From assembly GCF_033705735.1 (NCBI RefSeq), contig NZ_CP131130.1:1925001-1989000 (forward strand): a stretch of DNA of 64,000 nt. Direction: 5' to 3'. Below, piece after piece: positions 51,650 to 59,538 of this stretch. The position numbers and the translations under genes were made by a program. Every line of letters begins with the position of its first letter. Within the stretch, counting starts at the first letter, position 1. The notes below the pieces were generated by a model that saw only the letters and a program-made list of their open reading frames with translations, searched no databases and had not been told where the DNA came from. Origin of the DNA: Shinella zoogloeoides (GTDB lineage Bacteria; Pseudomonadota; Alphaproteobacteria; Rhizobiales; Rhizobiaceae).

Positions 51650-53552
51650 TCGGCAGAGCCAGTTCCTGATCGTATTCGAATTTTTCTTCGAAAAACTCGC
51701 AGTTGGCAAAGAAGTCGAACAGGCGGAACGCTGTCTTCTGCACATCCCCACGCGCTGCCTTTTGCACGGGATCAAACAGCTCTTCTGTGAAGCTGTGCTT
51801 TCGCGTTCCGCGCCCCTTCATCTGGACGAAGTCCGACGGTGAAAATATGGGCCGCATCAACGCCAGGTTCAGAATGTCGGGGCAGTCATAGCCCGTCGTC
51901 ATCATGCCGACGGTCACACAGACGCGGGCCTTACTGGTGCGGTAGTTTTCGATAAAGCCGCTGTGACTGCCCAGATTGTTGTTTGCGAAATTGATCGTCA
52001 TTTGCTGCGAGGCGGGCACGTCGCTGGTCACCTGCATCGCGAAATCCGACTGATAGCGCCCAGGCCACATCTGATCGGCCAGCTCATTCAGGATTTGCGT
52101 GATCTTGGCGGCATGGTTCTGGCTGACGGCAAAAGCGATCGTCTTACCGAACTCACCTGAAATCGGGTCCCGCATCCCATGTTCCAAAAGCGTTCGACAG
52201 AAGGCCTGGTTGGTTGCCTCTGCGAAAAAGCGCTTCTCGAAATCCCTGCCGCCAAAGGCTTCCTTGATCTCGGTGCCATCGTCTGCCGTCGTTTCAATGG
52301 TAAAGCCTTCGTCCGACAAAAGCTGGGTGGTGACACCAGTTCGGGCGTCGATTACGTAAGGATTGATAAGAAAGCCCTCACGAACGCCGTCCAGCAACGA
52401 ATAGCGGAAAGTGGGATCGCCCGATTCACAACCAAAGGTGCGGTAGGTATCGAGCATCATACGACGCTCGGCCTCCCGCGGGTCGCGTTCGGTGGATTTC
52501 GCCTTCTTGGACTGCTTCAGATAGTCCTTCGGCGTGGCTGTCAAACCGAGCTTGTATCCGATGAAGTATTCGAACACGGCGCGGGCGTTTCCGCCGATCG
52601 ACCGGTGGGCTTCGTCCGAGATAACGAGATCGAAATCCGTCGGCGAAAACAGCCGGCGGTACTTATCGTTGAAAAGCAGGCTTTGCACCGTCGTCACAAC
52701 GATATCGGCCTTGCGCCAGTCGTCGCGCTGCTCCTTGTAAATAATCGAGGTGAAGTCGTTCTTCAGGTAAGCCTTGAACGCCTTGTCGGCCTGCGTTTCC
52801 AACTCCAGCCTATCGACGAGAAAAAGAACGCGCTTTGCGTTTCGTGTTTTCAGGAACAGCTTGATGACAGCGGCGGACGTTAGAGTCTTGCCCGTTCCGG
52901 TGGCCATTTCGAAAAGAAACCGTGTCGCGCCCTTCTTGGCACTCTTCTGGATTTCCTGAATGGCACGTTCCTGATAGGGGCGAAGGAAGCGGAGTTTTTG
53001 CTTTTCGACGAAGGCAGCACGCTCCCCATCGTTCTTCCAAGCCGCCTCGCTTGCGTAGCCGGGCATTTGGGTCAGAACAATAAAGTCGCGTTCAACCTTT
53101 TCTGCAAAGAGACGCTCGGCATTCGGCTCGAATGCGTAGTGGTTCTTGATCTCGTCCGGCCCTGGGAAGGTAGTGATAACCGTCGGATTGCCCTGCTCAA
53201 GGTCCCACAGGTAATGGATGTTTCCGTTGCTCAAGATGACGAAGCGGGCATTTTGAGAGCGGGCATATTTGCGCGCCTGCTCCTTGCCGATACGGGGATC
53301 TTTATCTTCCGATTTCGCTTCGAGGACGATCAGCGGCTTGCCGTCCTTATTCAGCAACAGGAAATCGATGAATCCTTTCGCGCTTTTCTCAAAGTCCGCG
53401 CCGAGACTTTCGATGTGCTCAGGCTTCAGCTTGACGTTTGGCTCAAGAACGACGTTCGCGGGACCGTTTTTGTCATCGAAGAAGCGCCAGCCGGCGGCCT
53501 CCAGCAGCCGATTGATTTTGATCCTCGCCGTTGCTTCCTTGCGTAATGACAA
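51624..53552 (-). CDS. hsdR: Type I restriction subunit HsdR, N-terminal and motor part (frameshifted)
   Basis: A 642-residue frame. The N-terminal nuclease domain (about 55-130) has the acid in GFIDFLLLNKDG and E-x-K in IVLEAKSED. The helicase motor follows: Walker A ATGTGKTLTS near residue 220, DEAH in VISDEAHRS and GLTATP. The frame stops after LPKPAAIQWW, before the C-terminal helical domain, which lies in the next frame. So the gene is intact for nuclease and motor but cut off from its methylase-binding end. Confidence 0.88.
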   Translation of the reverse strand: MSLRKEATARIKINRLLEAAGWRFFDDKNGPANVVLEPNVKLKPEHIESLGADFEKSAKGFIDFLLLNKDGKPLIVLEAKSEDKDPRIGKEQARKYARSQNARFVILSNGNIHYLWDLEQGNPTVITTFPGPDEIKNHYAFEPNAERLFAEKVERDFIVLTQMPGYASEAAWKNDGERAAFVEKQKLRFLRPYQERAIQEIQKSAKKGATRFLFEMATGTGKTLTSAAVIKLFLKTRNAKRVLFLVDRLELETQADKAFKAYLKNDFTSIIYKEQRDDWRKADIVVTTVQSLLFNDKYRRLFSPTDFDLVISDEAHRSIGGNARAVFEYFIGYKLGLTATPKDYLKQSKKAKSTERDPREAERRMMLDTYRTFGCESGDPTFRYSLLDGVREGFLINPYVIDARTGVTTQLLSDEGFTIETTADDGTEIKEAFGGRDFEKRFFAEATNQAFCRTLLEHGMRDPISGEFGKTIAFAVSQNHAAKITQILNELADQMWPGRYQSDFAMQVTSDVPASQQMTINFANNNLGSHSGFIENYRTSKARVCVTVGMMTTGYDCPDILNLALMRPIFSPSDFVQMKGRGTRKHSFTEELFDPVQKAARGDVQKTAFRLFDFFANCEFFEEKFEYDQELALPKPAAIQWW

Positions 53553-53646
53553 TGCCCATCCCCCGGCAAAATTCAGCAGTAAATCGATATTCCAAACTCG
53601 TTAAGGCACAACTTTTAATCAATGCGGCAAATTGAAAATTCTGTCT

Positions 53647-53925
53647 TCATTGGGCCTTTGGAACAAACCCGACAGAAAATCCGAACAATCGGCCAATTTT
53701 CATCAAAGTTTCGAGCGTTGGGTTCGCCGTCCCGGCTTCGATCTCAGCAACTTGGCGCCTGGTGAGCGATAGCGTCTTGGCGAATTCATCCTGCGTCAAA
53801 CCAAGCCCCCTACGGATTTCAACAACCGCTTCAGGCAGCCTTAAGTCGCCGGTTCGAGCACGCTCCGCCAGCGTTCGCCGGTTTTCTAGAATCTCTTCTT
53901 TCGTGGGTTTCTTCCATCGAGCCAT
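53647..53925 (-). CDS. HTH antitoxin-like protein, partner of HipA
   Basis: A 92-residue XRE-type protein. The helix-turn-helix lies in residues 45-85 (LGLTQDEFAKTLSLTRRQVAEIE, then NPTLETLMKIGRLFG). Its position 17 bases after the HipA-like gene suggests the HipB role: repressing the operon and neutralising the kinase. In E. coli the antitoxin gene comes first; here it comes second. Confidence 0.82.
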   Translation of the reverse strand: MARWKKPTKEEILENRRTLAERARTGDLRLPEAVVEIRRGLGLTQDEFAKTLSLTRRQVAEIEAGTANPTLETLMKIGRLFGFSVGFVPKAQ

Positions 53926-53942
53926 TTAGCTGTCCTTCGGCA

Positions 53943-55262
53943 TCAGTGGCACGCCGCCAGAACGCTGTCTGCTATCGCGATGCAGCGTCCCATCGCACGG
54001 TCCAGAATGTCTGGAAACGCCCCCAAGTCTTTCGCCATGGCCGGCGTCCGGCGCAACTGTTCTGCAAAATCAGAAAGCACCGCTGCAAGCGCTTTCTGTT
54101 CTGGAAGATCAGCCATCAGCTCTGTGCAGATGTGCTTCCAATCGGGGAGATGGTCGCGGCCACCGTCACGCATCATCGCCCATCGCGTAGAGCGAACGAT
54201 CCCCTCCTTGGCCAGCCGCATTGGTGCGAAATCAAAGAGCGGAGACAGGCGTATCGTGCCGTCCTGGTGCTTGCTGAGTGCGGAATTCCGGCCGTGATTG
54301 TCGGGATTGCCGAGCGCCAGGTTGGCGATGTCACGTTTCAGGTATTCGACGATGTCCGAGAAGGGATCTGCCGAATATTGGCGCAGAACGTCGATATAGG
54401 CCTCATGCGTGCCGACATGGCCGAAATCGGCAACGCCGATCGCGGATACGAGGCTTTCTTGGCCCAGCCGGACAGTTCCGCCTTCTTTCTTTTTCCGATC
54501 GAAACGGGGAATGATCAGGACGCCTTCGGCATAGGTCGATGGTTCGTTTACATTCAGACCGATCTCTTGAGCAATCCGCGAATAAAGGGCTTCGCCTTCG
54601 AGTATAAGGCGGTCCACAGGCTCGTTGCTGCGCACCAGCTTGACGATGACGTGGCGCACGGCTTCATCGTCGGTCACGAAGCTGTCGGGATAATAGAGCC
54701 CGTCATTCGCCTGCGTCATCGATACCTTCGGCCATTCGCCTTGTAGGCCACTGGAGCCGGAGGCCAGCATTCCAAAGCGGTCGGCGACCTCCATGAACCG
54801 ATCCGAGCGCTCAAGGATTTCCGCTTCTGTAACCCCTTGACGCTCAACACCGCGCAGCCGTTCCGTTTCGGCCTCGGTCGCTTCTTTGATCCGGATATTG
54901 CCTATGCCCCCCGCCGCCGATCGCAGAAGCAGCGGGAGATCCGAAGTGCGCGAACCTTCAGCAAGGCCGAGGTGGTCGGCAAGCTTTCGCCTTGCATGAC
55001 CCTGGGGCATGAGATCCAAGAGGAACGGCGGCCAGCTGCGGCTGTATCGATTTTCGAGATCGACGGGGTAACGGACCGACAAGGCGCGATGGTCACGAAC
55101 CGCCTTTCCGGCCGCAAACTCCGCCGATGCGACAGTGACGAAATAGTCGAGATCGTAGTCGACAATGGACGCGCCCTGGAAGCCGGTCGCGCCGTCCTTG
55201 AGTTCTAGCGTCGCGGCGTGATGCCACTCGCCATTAAAATGGGTTTGGAGCGTTAGACGCAT
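53943..55262 (-). CDS. hipA: HipA-family serine/threonine kinase toxin
   Basis: A 439-residue HipA-fold kinase. The catalytic loop is GNPDNHGRNSAL (Asp321 and Asn326), followed by the metal-binding DFAP in LSPLFDFAPM at 340-349. E. coli HipA phosphorylates glutamyl-tRNA synthetase and causes growth arrest; the target here is unknown. The nucleotide-binding stretch VIVKLVRSNE near 205 is also present. It is the first gene of a two-gene leftward unit with an HTH partner, just before the restriction genes. Confidence 0.9.
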   Translation of the reverse strand: MRLTLQTHFNGEWHHAATLELKDGATGFQGASIVDYDLDYFVTVASAEFAAGKAVRDHRALSVRYPVDLENRYSRSWPPFLLDLMPQGHARRKLADHLGLAEGSRTSDLPLLLRSAAGGIGNIRIKEATEAETERLRGVERQGVTEAEILERSDRFMEVADRFGMLASGSSGLQGEWPKVSMTQANDGLYYPDSFVTDDEAVRHVIVKLVRSNEPVDRLILEGEALYSRIAQEIGLNVNEPSTYAEGVLIIPRFDRKKKEGGTVRLGQESLVSAIGVADFGHVGTHEAYIDVLRQYSADPFSDIVEYLKRDIANLALGNPDNHGRNSALSKHQDGTIRLSPLFDFAPMRLAKEGIVRSTRWAMMRDGGRDHLPDWKHICTELMADLPEQKALAAVLSDFAEQLRRTPAMAKDLGAFPDILDRAMGRCIAIADSVLAACH

Positions 55263-55339
55263 TAATTGACCCTTTCAATGGTCCAAATAATGCATCTTTT
55301 CAATTTATTCAACCCATCAAAGTGGGTTAATATTTGCCT

Positions 55340-55693
55340 TCAAAACTGCCAACTACCGAAACGGCTATGGAAGTATCTGATCCGGCTGACCATCTTTCGG
55401 CCTCTCAGCGCACTACCACACGCGAACAGCATCATTGAAAAGCCAAGCACGGGCGTCAACCAAGCATCGGAGCCGCTGTTTGCATCGAACAAGATTAGCG
55501 AAACGGCTCCCATTGCAGCGAAGAAGACCATCCCGAAATCGTATTGCTTTGAAAGGCTCGTGAGCCGGGCTGAATGTTGGGCATAGCGCAATTGCCTTGC
55601 TAACTTTCGCTTTTCGGATGCCAGTTGATCGCGCTGGCGCCCAAGCACGTATACGCCTTGCATTATCTGCTCTTCGAAGCTCGATTTACTCAT
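55340..55693 (-). CDS. Small membrane protein with coiled-coil N-terminus
   Basis: A 117-residue protein. A charged helical N-terminus (QRDQLASEKRKLARQLRYAQ) precedes two membrane segments at about 52-70 and 80-98. Its start overlaps the XRE regulator stop by ATGA, so the pair is one unit. No family is recognised. Confidence 0.65.
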   Translation of the reverse strand: MSKSSFEEQIMQGVYVLGRQRDQLASEKRKLARQLRYAQHSARLTSLSKQYDFGMVFFAAMGAVSLILFDANSGSDAWLTPVLGFSMMLFACGSALRGRKMVSRIRYFHSRFGSWQF

Positions 55694-56100
55694 ATCGCTG
55701 ACCTCAGATACTTTTCTGCAATTTCCTCAGTGAATTCGCCGTGTTGTTCGGCGTAGTCGATCAGGAACCGGACAAGCTTCAAGCGCTTGTCCGGTTCCAC
55801 CTGACAGTTTTCCTTTGCAATGAATGCGTCAACCGCCCCGGTGACCTGGTGATACAAATCCACCGTGTCGCGATTGTATGGGCTTCCTTCCCCCGTGAGC
55901 ATCCACACGGGATTCACATTGAATTTGACATGCAGAAGCCGGAGAATCTTTGCAGGGATCTCACGATTTCCGCGCTCGTAAGTGTTGTAAGCGCTTTGCG
56001 ACACCTCAAGGGCTTCGGCAAAGGGCACTTGCTTGAGCCCGGAATCCTTCCGAATATTCCCGAGCCTTTGCCCCATCGCCTCCATAAATCCGTTTTGCAT
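55690..56100 (-). CDS. XRE-family regulator of the element
   Basis: A 136-residue regulator. The HTH is at residues 10-65 (LGNIRKDSGLKQVPFAEAL, SQSAYNTYERGNREIPAKIL), followed by a C-terminal helical domain that resembles phage repressors without the peptidase. The ATG at 56100 is used; a TTG one codon earlier and an ATG at 56082 also exist. It is divergent from the excisionase-like genes across 95 bases and probably controls excision or integration. Confidence 0.8.
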   Translation of the reverse strand: MQNGFMEAMGQRLGNIRKDSGLKQVPFAEALEVSQSAYNTYERGNREIPAKILRLLHVKFNVNPVWMLTGEGSPYNRDTVDLYHQVTGAVDAFIAKENCQVEPDKRLKLVRFLIDYAEQHGEFTEEIAEKYLRSAI

Positions 56101-56195
56101 CAAAATATCTCGAATGCGATAAAACCGTTGCAGCTAGCGCGATTATATGATTCGTTCTGTTCTGTGTCGAATTATCTCTAAGGAGTTGAGCAGTT

Positions 56196-56429
56196 ATGCA
56201 ATCTCAGCTTTTATCGCCAAAGCAATTGGCAGATCGTTCCGGGTGGCCGGTCGCGCGCATTCGGAACCTGATTGCGAAGCAGGAAATCCGGCATGTCCGG
56301 ATCGGCGGAAGCCTATTCCTGCTGGAAAATGCTGTCGATGAGTACCTTGCCGCGAATATGGTCGAGCCCAAGCAGAAAGCTTTGGTGGTTGCTAATACCG
56401 CTCTCAACAACGTGAGGAGCGGCACATGA
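56196..56429 (+). CDS. Excisionase-like helix-turn-helix protein 1
   Basis: A 77-residue protein with the MerR/excisionase winged-helix layout: LLSPKQLADRSGWPVARIRNLI, then IRHVRIGGSLFLLEN and AVDEYLAANM. AAGGAG lies 10 bases before the ATG. It overlaps the next gene by ATGA. Such proteins bend DNA at the att site and promote excision. Confidence 0.78.
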   Translation: MQSQLLSPKQLADRSGWPVARIRNLIAKQEIRHVRIGGSLFLLENAVDEYLAANMVEPKQKALVVANTALNNVRSGT

Positions 56430-56617
56430 AGCAGCAAGCCGAAACGCCGGCCCCGCGACCCATCTACAAGGTGGCAGTCAGCCGCGTCCGTGCTGCGGAA
56501 CTTCTGGACGTCTCGCCGGGCACCTTTGACGATTGGGTACGCCGTGGCTTGATGCCCAGAGGCGTGAAGATCGGCGCGTTGCGCCGCTGGGATGCCGAGG
56601 AAATCCGGGCGTCCTGA
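56426..56617 (+). CDS. Excisionase-like helix-turn-helix protein 2
   Basis: A 63-residue protein with SRVRAAELLDVSPGTFDDWVR, then GLMPRGVKIGALRRW and the wing-like end. It resembles the AlpA/excisionase family. It lies between the first excisionase-like gene and the integrase gene, 40 bases before the latter, in one rightward group. Confidence 0.72.
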   Translation: MKQQAETPAPRPIYKVAVSRVRAAELLDVSPGTFDDWVRRGLMPRGVKIGALRRWDAEEIRAS

Positions 56618-56657
56618 TACGACATCAAAGAATAGGGCTTGAGCGGAGACGACGAAG

Positions 56658-57893
56658 ATGGCGAAAACCCGTTTGATTACGCGGTCGGGTAATCAGCACG
56701 TCCCCTTCAAACATTGCTCACGCGATGTCGATCGGCACGGCAACGAGCGGTTCTATCTCCGCCTGCCAGGCATGCCGAAATATCGTATGACGTCCTCCTA
56801 TCTGGACGAGGCGGGCAGCGTCACCCAGGCGTTTACCGAGGAATATCACCGCGTGCTTGCTGGCGACCGTGGTGAAAAGACGGTCCCGATTTCAAGACTG
56901 GAGCCTGGCTCGGTTCGCTGGCTAGTCGAGACCTATTATCGTTCCAAGGCATTTCAAAGCCAGTCTCCGGCCACGCAGAAAGACAAGAAGAGCGTTCTCA
57001 ATCGTTATTGCAGCAATGTGGGTGAGCTGCCCTTCAAAAAGATTCGCAAATCCGACATCGAAGCCAGTCAGATGAAGCGCAGCGGCACGCCGGGCGCGGC
57101 CGACAAGCTGGTGAAGTATCTGAAGGCACTCTTCAATTGGGCCATCAGCGCCGAGCTGGCGACCTTCAATCCCGCGAATGGCGTGACCAAAATTCACAAG
57201 TCTCCCGGTTTCCACACCTGGAGCGAAGCGGAGTTGGCGCGCTACCACGCCGCCTATCCGCTCGGCTCCATGGCCCGGCTTGCAATGGAACTGATGTTGA
57301 ATTTGGGCGTCAGACGATCGGACCTGGTCAAGCTCGGCTGGCGGAACCTGGTCGCTGACCGCATCGAATTCATGCCGGAGAAGGGTTCCGGCAAATATGC
57401 ACAGTCGCTCAGCCTGCCCGTCACAGACGAGCTACGCGAGGCACTGGACGCGATTGCGCATGATCAGCCGACCTTCCTTGTCACCGAATACGGCAAGGCG
57501 TTCAGCGGGAACGGCTTCGGCAACAAGATGCGCCAGTGGTGCAATGAGGCCGATTTGCCGGAATGCTCCTCACATGGCCTCAGAAAGGCGTCCGCGACCA
57601 TCCTCGCCGAGGCTGGCGCAACCGAACATCAGTTGATGGCGATCTTCGGCTGGTCTGATTCCAAGATGGCGCAGCACTACACGAAAGCCGCCCAATCCAA
57701 GCGCATCATTGATGCCGGCTTCGAGCGCCGCAAAACCTATGTGGCCCGCAAAAATGTCCCACTTTCATCGAGCCGGAATTCCGGTGAGACAAATCGAGGA
57801 AAAAAAGATGGAAAAACAACGTCCGAAGACAGAAATGGTGGGCCCGGAGGGACTCGAACCCCCAACCAAGCGGTTATGAGCCGCCGGCTCTAA
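56658..57893 (+). CDS. Tyrosine recombinase integrase
   Basis: A 411-residue integrase. Catalytic residues visible are Arg219 in LGVRRSDLVKL, His306 and Arg309 in HGLRKAS, Trp332 in GWSDSKM and the nucleophile Tyr341 in QHYTKA. A SAM-like core-binding domain covers about 80-165. The last codons run through attR into the antisense strand of the tRNA gene and stop there (…RTPNQAVMSRRL). In the excised circle the frame would instead end with about 20 residues encoded at the left end. It drives integration at the tRNA 3' end. Confidence 0.93.
   Translation: MAKTRLITRSGNQHVPFKHCSRDVDRHGNERFYLRLPGMPKYRMTSSYLDEAGSVTQAFTEEYHRVLAGDRGEKTVPISRLEPGSVRWLVETYYRSKAFQSQSPATQKDKKSVLNRYCSNVGELPFKKIRKSDIEASQMKRSGTPGAADKLVKYLKALFNWAISAELATFNPANGVTKIHKSPGFHTWSEAELARYHAAYPLGSMARLAMELMLNLGVRRSDLVKLGWRNLVADRIEFMPEKGSGKYAQSLSLPVTDELREALDAIAHDQPTFLVTEYGKAFSGNGFGNKMRQWCNEADLPECSSHGLRKASATILAEAGATEHQLMAIFGWSDSKMAQHYTKAAQSKRIIDAGFERRKTYVARKNVPLSSSRNSGETNRGKKDGKTTSEDRNGGPGGTRTPNQAVMSRRL
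57833..57851. repeat. attR, identical to attL
   Basis: The same 19 bases as 38386-38404. It covers the CCA, discriminator, acceptor 3' strand and part of the T arm of the tRNA gene. The bases beyond it on the right belong to the original chromosome. Confidence 0.9.
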
Positions 57894-57911
57894 CCATTGA
57901 GCTACAGGCCC
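57836..57911 (-). tRNA. tRNA with CAT anticodon, probably tRNA-Ile2
   Basis: A 76-base tRNA with encoded CCA. The acceptor stem GGGCCTG / CGGGCCC pairs with one G-U. The D arm is GCTC...GAGC, the anticodon loop is CTCATAA (anticodon CAT), and the T arm is GGGGGTTCGAGTCCC. The D-arm and anticodon-arm sequence (TAGCTCAATGGTTAGAGC) is like bacterial tRNA-Ile2, whose CAT anticodon is read as Ile after lysidine modification. An elongator Met label is the alternative. It is the integration target of the element. Confidence 0.92.
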
Positions 57912-58067
57912 GTTCCGGCCGGATGGCCGGGGCCGTCGGTCAATGGCAGCCGACGGTGGGAAAGCGTCTAGACGAAATCGGCCATTCTCACAAGCGCTGC
58001 CGTATTCTCTACACAATCACGGGCGAAGAACGCGGCAAGGGACACAACCATCAGGAGACATTCCAAC

Positions 58068-58817
58068 ATGTTCCACGGAAGCTTGGGCCGCCGCACCGGC
58101 GCCAGCCTCGTCGCCCTCTCACTCGCTCTGGCCGCTGCCGTTCCGGCCGCCGCACGGGCCGAGGAAGCCGCGAAACCGCGCGAATCGACCATCGTCGTCA
58201 CCGGCGAGGGTTCGTCCGAAATGGCTCCCGACATGGCGCTGATCGATCTTGGCGTCGTCAAGGATGCCAAGACCGCCCGCGAGGCGCTCGACGCCAACAA
58301 CAAGGCCATGGCCGAAATCCTCGCCGCGCTGAAGGAAGCCGGCATCGAGGAGCGCGACCTGCAGACCTCGGGCTTTGCGATCAACCCGCAATACCAGTAC
58401 ACGCAGAGCTCCACGGGCGAGAACCCGCCGCCGGTCCTGACCGGCTTCCAGGTCACCAACACGCTGACCCTGCGCGTGCGCGACCTCTCCAAGCTCGGCG
58501 AGATCCTCGACAAGGCGGTGACGCTCGGCGCCAACCAGGGCGGCGGCATCCGCTTCACCAACGACAAGCCCGACACCGCCGTCAGCGCCGCGCGCAAGAA
58601 GGCCGTCGAAAACGCCATCGCCAAGGCGAAGGAACTGACGGCCGCCGCCGGCGTCGACCTCGGCCGCGTACTGGAAATCTCGGAAACGAGCTACCGCGCC
58701 GAGCCCATGCCGATGATGCGCGCCGTCGCCAAGGACTATGCCGGCTCCGTGCCGATGGCGACCGGCGAGAACAGCTATTCCGTCGTGGTCAACGTGACCT
58801 TCGCGCTCGGCAAGTAA
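58068..58817 (+). CDS. SIMPL (DUF541) domain periplasmic protein
   Basis: A 249-residue exported protein. A signal peptide (about 1-28, cleaved near ARAEEA) is followed by the SIMPL domain: STIVVTGEGSSEMAPDMALI, the central GFQVTNTLTLRVRDLSKLG and the final VNVTFALGK. Family members are outer-membrane or periplasmic proteins of uncertain role, some tied to envelope stress. AGGAGA precedes the ATG. A good terminator follows. Confidence 0.9.
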   Translation: MFHGSLGRRTGASLVALSLALAAAVPAAARAEEAAKPRESTIVVTGEGSSEMAPDMALIDLGVVKDAKTAREALDANNKAMAEILAALKEAGIEERDLQTSGFAINPQYQYTQSSTGENPPPVLTGFQVTNTLTLRVRDLSKLGEILDKAVTLGANQGGGIRFTNDKPDTAVSAARKKAVENAIAKAKELTAAAGVDLGRVLEISETSYRAEPMPMMRAVAKDYAGSVPMATGENSYSVVVNVTFALGK

Positions 58818-58840
58818 GCCGGGCGGGACGCAGACAAGCG

Positions 58841-58866
58841 AAAGGGCCGGGAAACCGGCCCTTTTT
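58841..58866 (+). terminator. Rho-independent terminator after the SIMPL gene
   Basis: A 10-bp stem (aaagggccgg / ccggcccttt) with a gaaa loop and a following TT. It lies 24 bases after the stop codon. Confidence 0.85.
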
Positions 58867-58910
58867 CATTTGCGGCGGCAAGCCTTGGCCCCGGCACGGC
58901 ACGCCAACGC

Positions 58911-58939
58911 AAAAACCCTCCCGGCGGAACCGGGAGGGT
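58911..58939 (-). terminator. Rho-independent terminator of the leftward gene at 59020
   Basis: A perfect 10-bp stem (accctcccgg / ccgggagggt) with a 5-base loop. On the minus strand it is followed by TTTTG. It lies about 80 bases beyond the stop of the next leftward gene. Confidence 0.75.
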
Positions 58940-59019
58940 AGCCGTCCATCGGCCGGGGGTGACGAGATGGACGGTTTCCGTCGCGAGCCTGCGAGCGGTC
59001 GCCCGCCTGCTCCTTGGCG

Positions 59020-59433
59020 TTACATGGCCGGGCAGCCACGCTCGTTCGCGAAGATGATGCGGCGATAGTCGCCGCGGCGGAAGCCTTCTACCACGACACG
59101 GCGCGGTGACATGTCGACGATGCGGGCACGGCGCAGGCCGAAATCACGCGCCTTGGCAATCGCCAGCTCCGGCGAGCAACGGCCGCGGCGACCCCAGTCG
59201 CCATGGCGGCGGTCAGGGCGGCGGTCGCGATCCCAGCGATCGCCGCGATCACGGCGATAGTCCTCGCGATCCCAGCCGCCGTCATAGTCCTGGACCTGCA
59301 GGAAGCCGTTGCGGTAGCCGGCCGGCTCGACCGTGACGCTCAGGCCCGCAGCGGAGGCGGCCGGAACGGAGGCGGTCAGCGCGCCGAGGCCAAGGACCGC
59401 GGCAAGAAGCGTCTTTTTGAGAATGGTCGTCAT
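59020..59433 (-). CDS. Exported Asp/Arg-rich small protein
   Basis: A 137-residue protein. The signal peptide is residues 1-28 (cleaved near SAAGLS). The middle (about 50-80) is a run of Asp/Arg/Trp repeats (DREDYRRDRGDRWDRDRR), and the C-terminus has a small folded part with SPELAIAKARDFGLRRARIV and RRVVVEGFRRGDY and a final C-P-A-M. Similar proteins, rich in DR repeats, are common in Rhizobiales, with unknown function. Confidence 0.75.
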   Translation of the reverse strand: MTTILKKTLLAAVLGLGALTASVPAASAAGLSVTVEPAGYRNGFLQVQDYDGGWDREDYRRDRGDRWDRDRRPDRRHGDWGRRGRCSPELAIAKARDFGLRRARIVDMSPRRVVVEGFRRGDYRRIIFANERGCPAM

Positions 59434-59538
59434 GGAAGGATCTCCTGTTCGTTCCGACCGGATTGTTCTGTCCGGCGATTGGGGAAACCATATGGCGGCT
59501 GATCTGAACGCAGACCGAATTCGTCGTTCAGCCTGCGT

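Larger units (their letters stand above)
38386..57851. mobile_element. Integrative and mobilizable element at a tRNA-Ile2-like gene
   Basis: The element is bounded by the 19-bp direct repeat and carries a tyrosine integrase next to the tRNA, two excisionase-like genes, a relaxase, MobC and a VirD4-type coupling protein. It has no mating-pore (VirB/Trb) genes, so it can probably be mobilised but cannot build its own conjugation machine. Cargo is a type I restriction system, several nuclease- or ATPase-type genes and a HipA toxin pair. Its genes are visibly more A+T-rich in the cargo part than the flanking chromosome. Confidence 0.9.

Noticed and set aside
51600..51700. Programmed ribosomal frameshift in hsdR
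   Set aside because: No slippery sequence or pseudoknot is apparent, and HsdR genes are not known to use one; a plain mutation is simpler.
38405..57832. CRISPR array or rRNA genes on the element or in the window
   Set aside because: No spaced direct repeats of the CRISPR kind and no rRNA-like stretches were seen; the only repeats are the att sites and the palindromic mosaics.
38386..57851. Self-transmissible ICE or prophage
   Set aside because: No VirB/Trb pore genes, capsid, tail or lysis genes are present. The relaxase and coupling protein alone indicate a mobilizable element.
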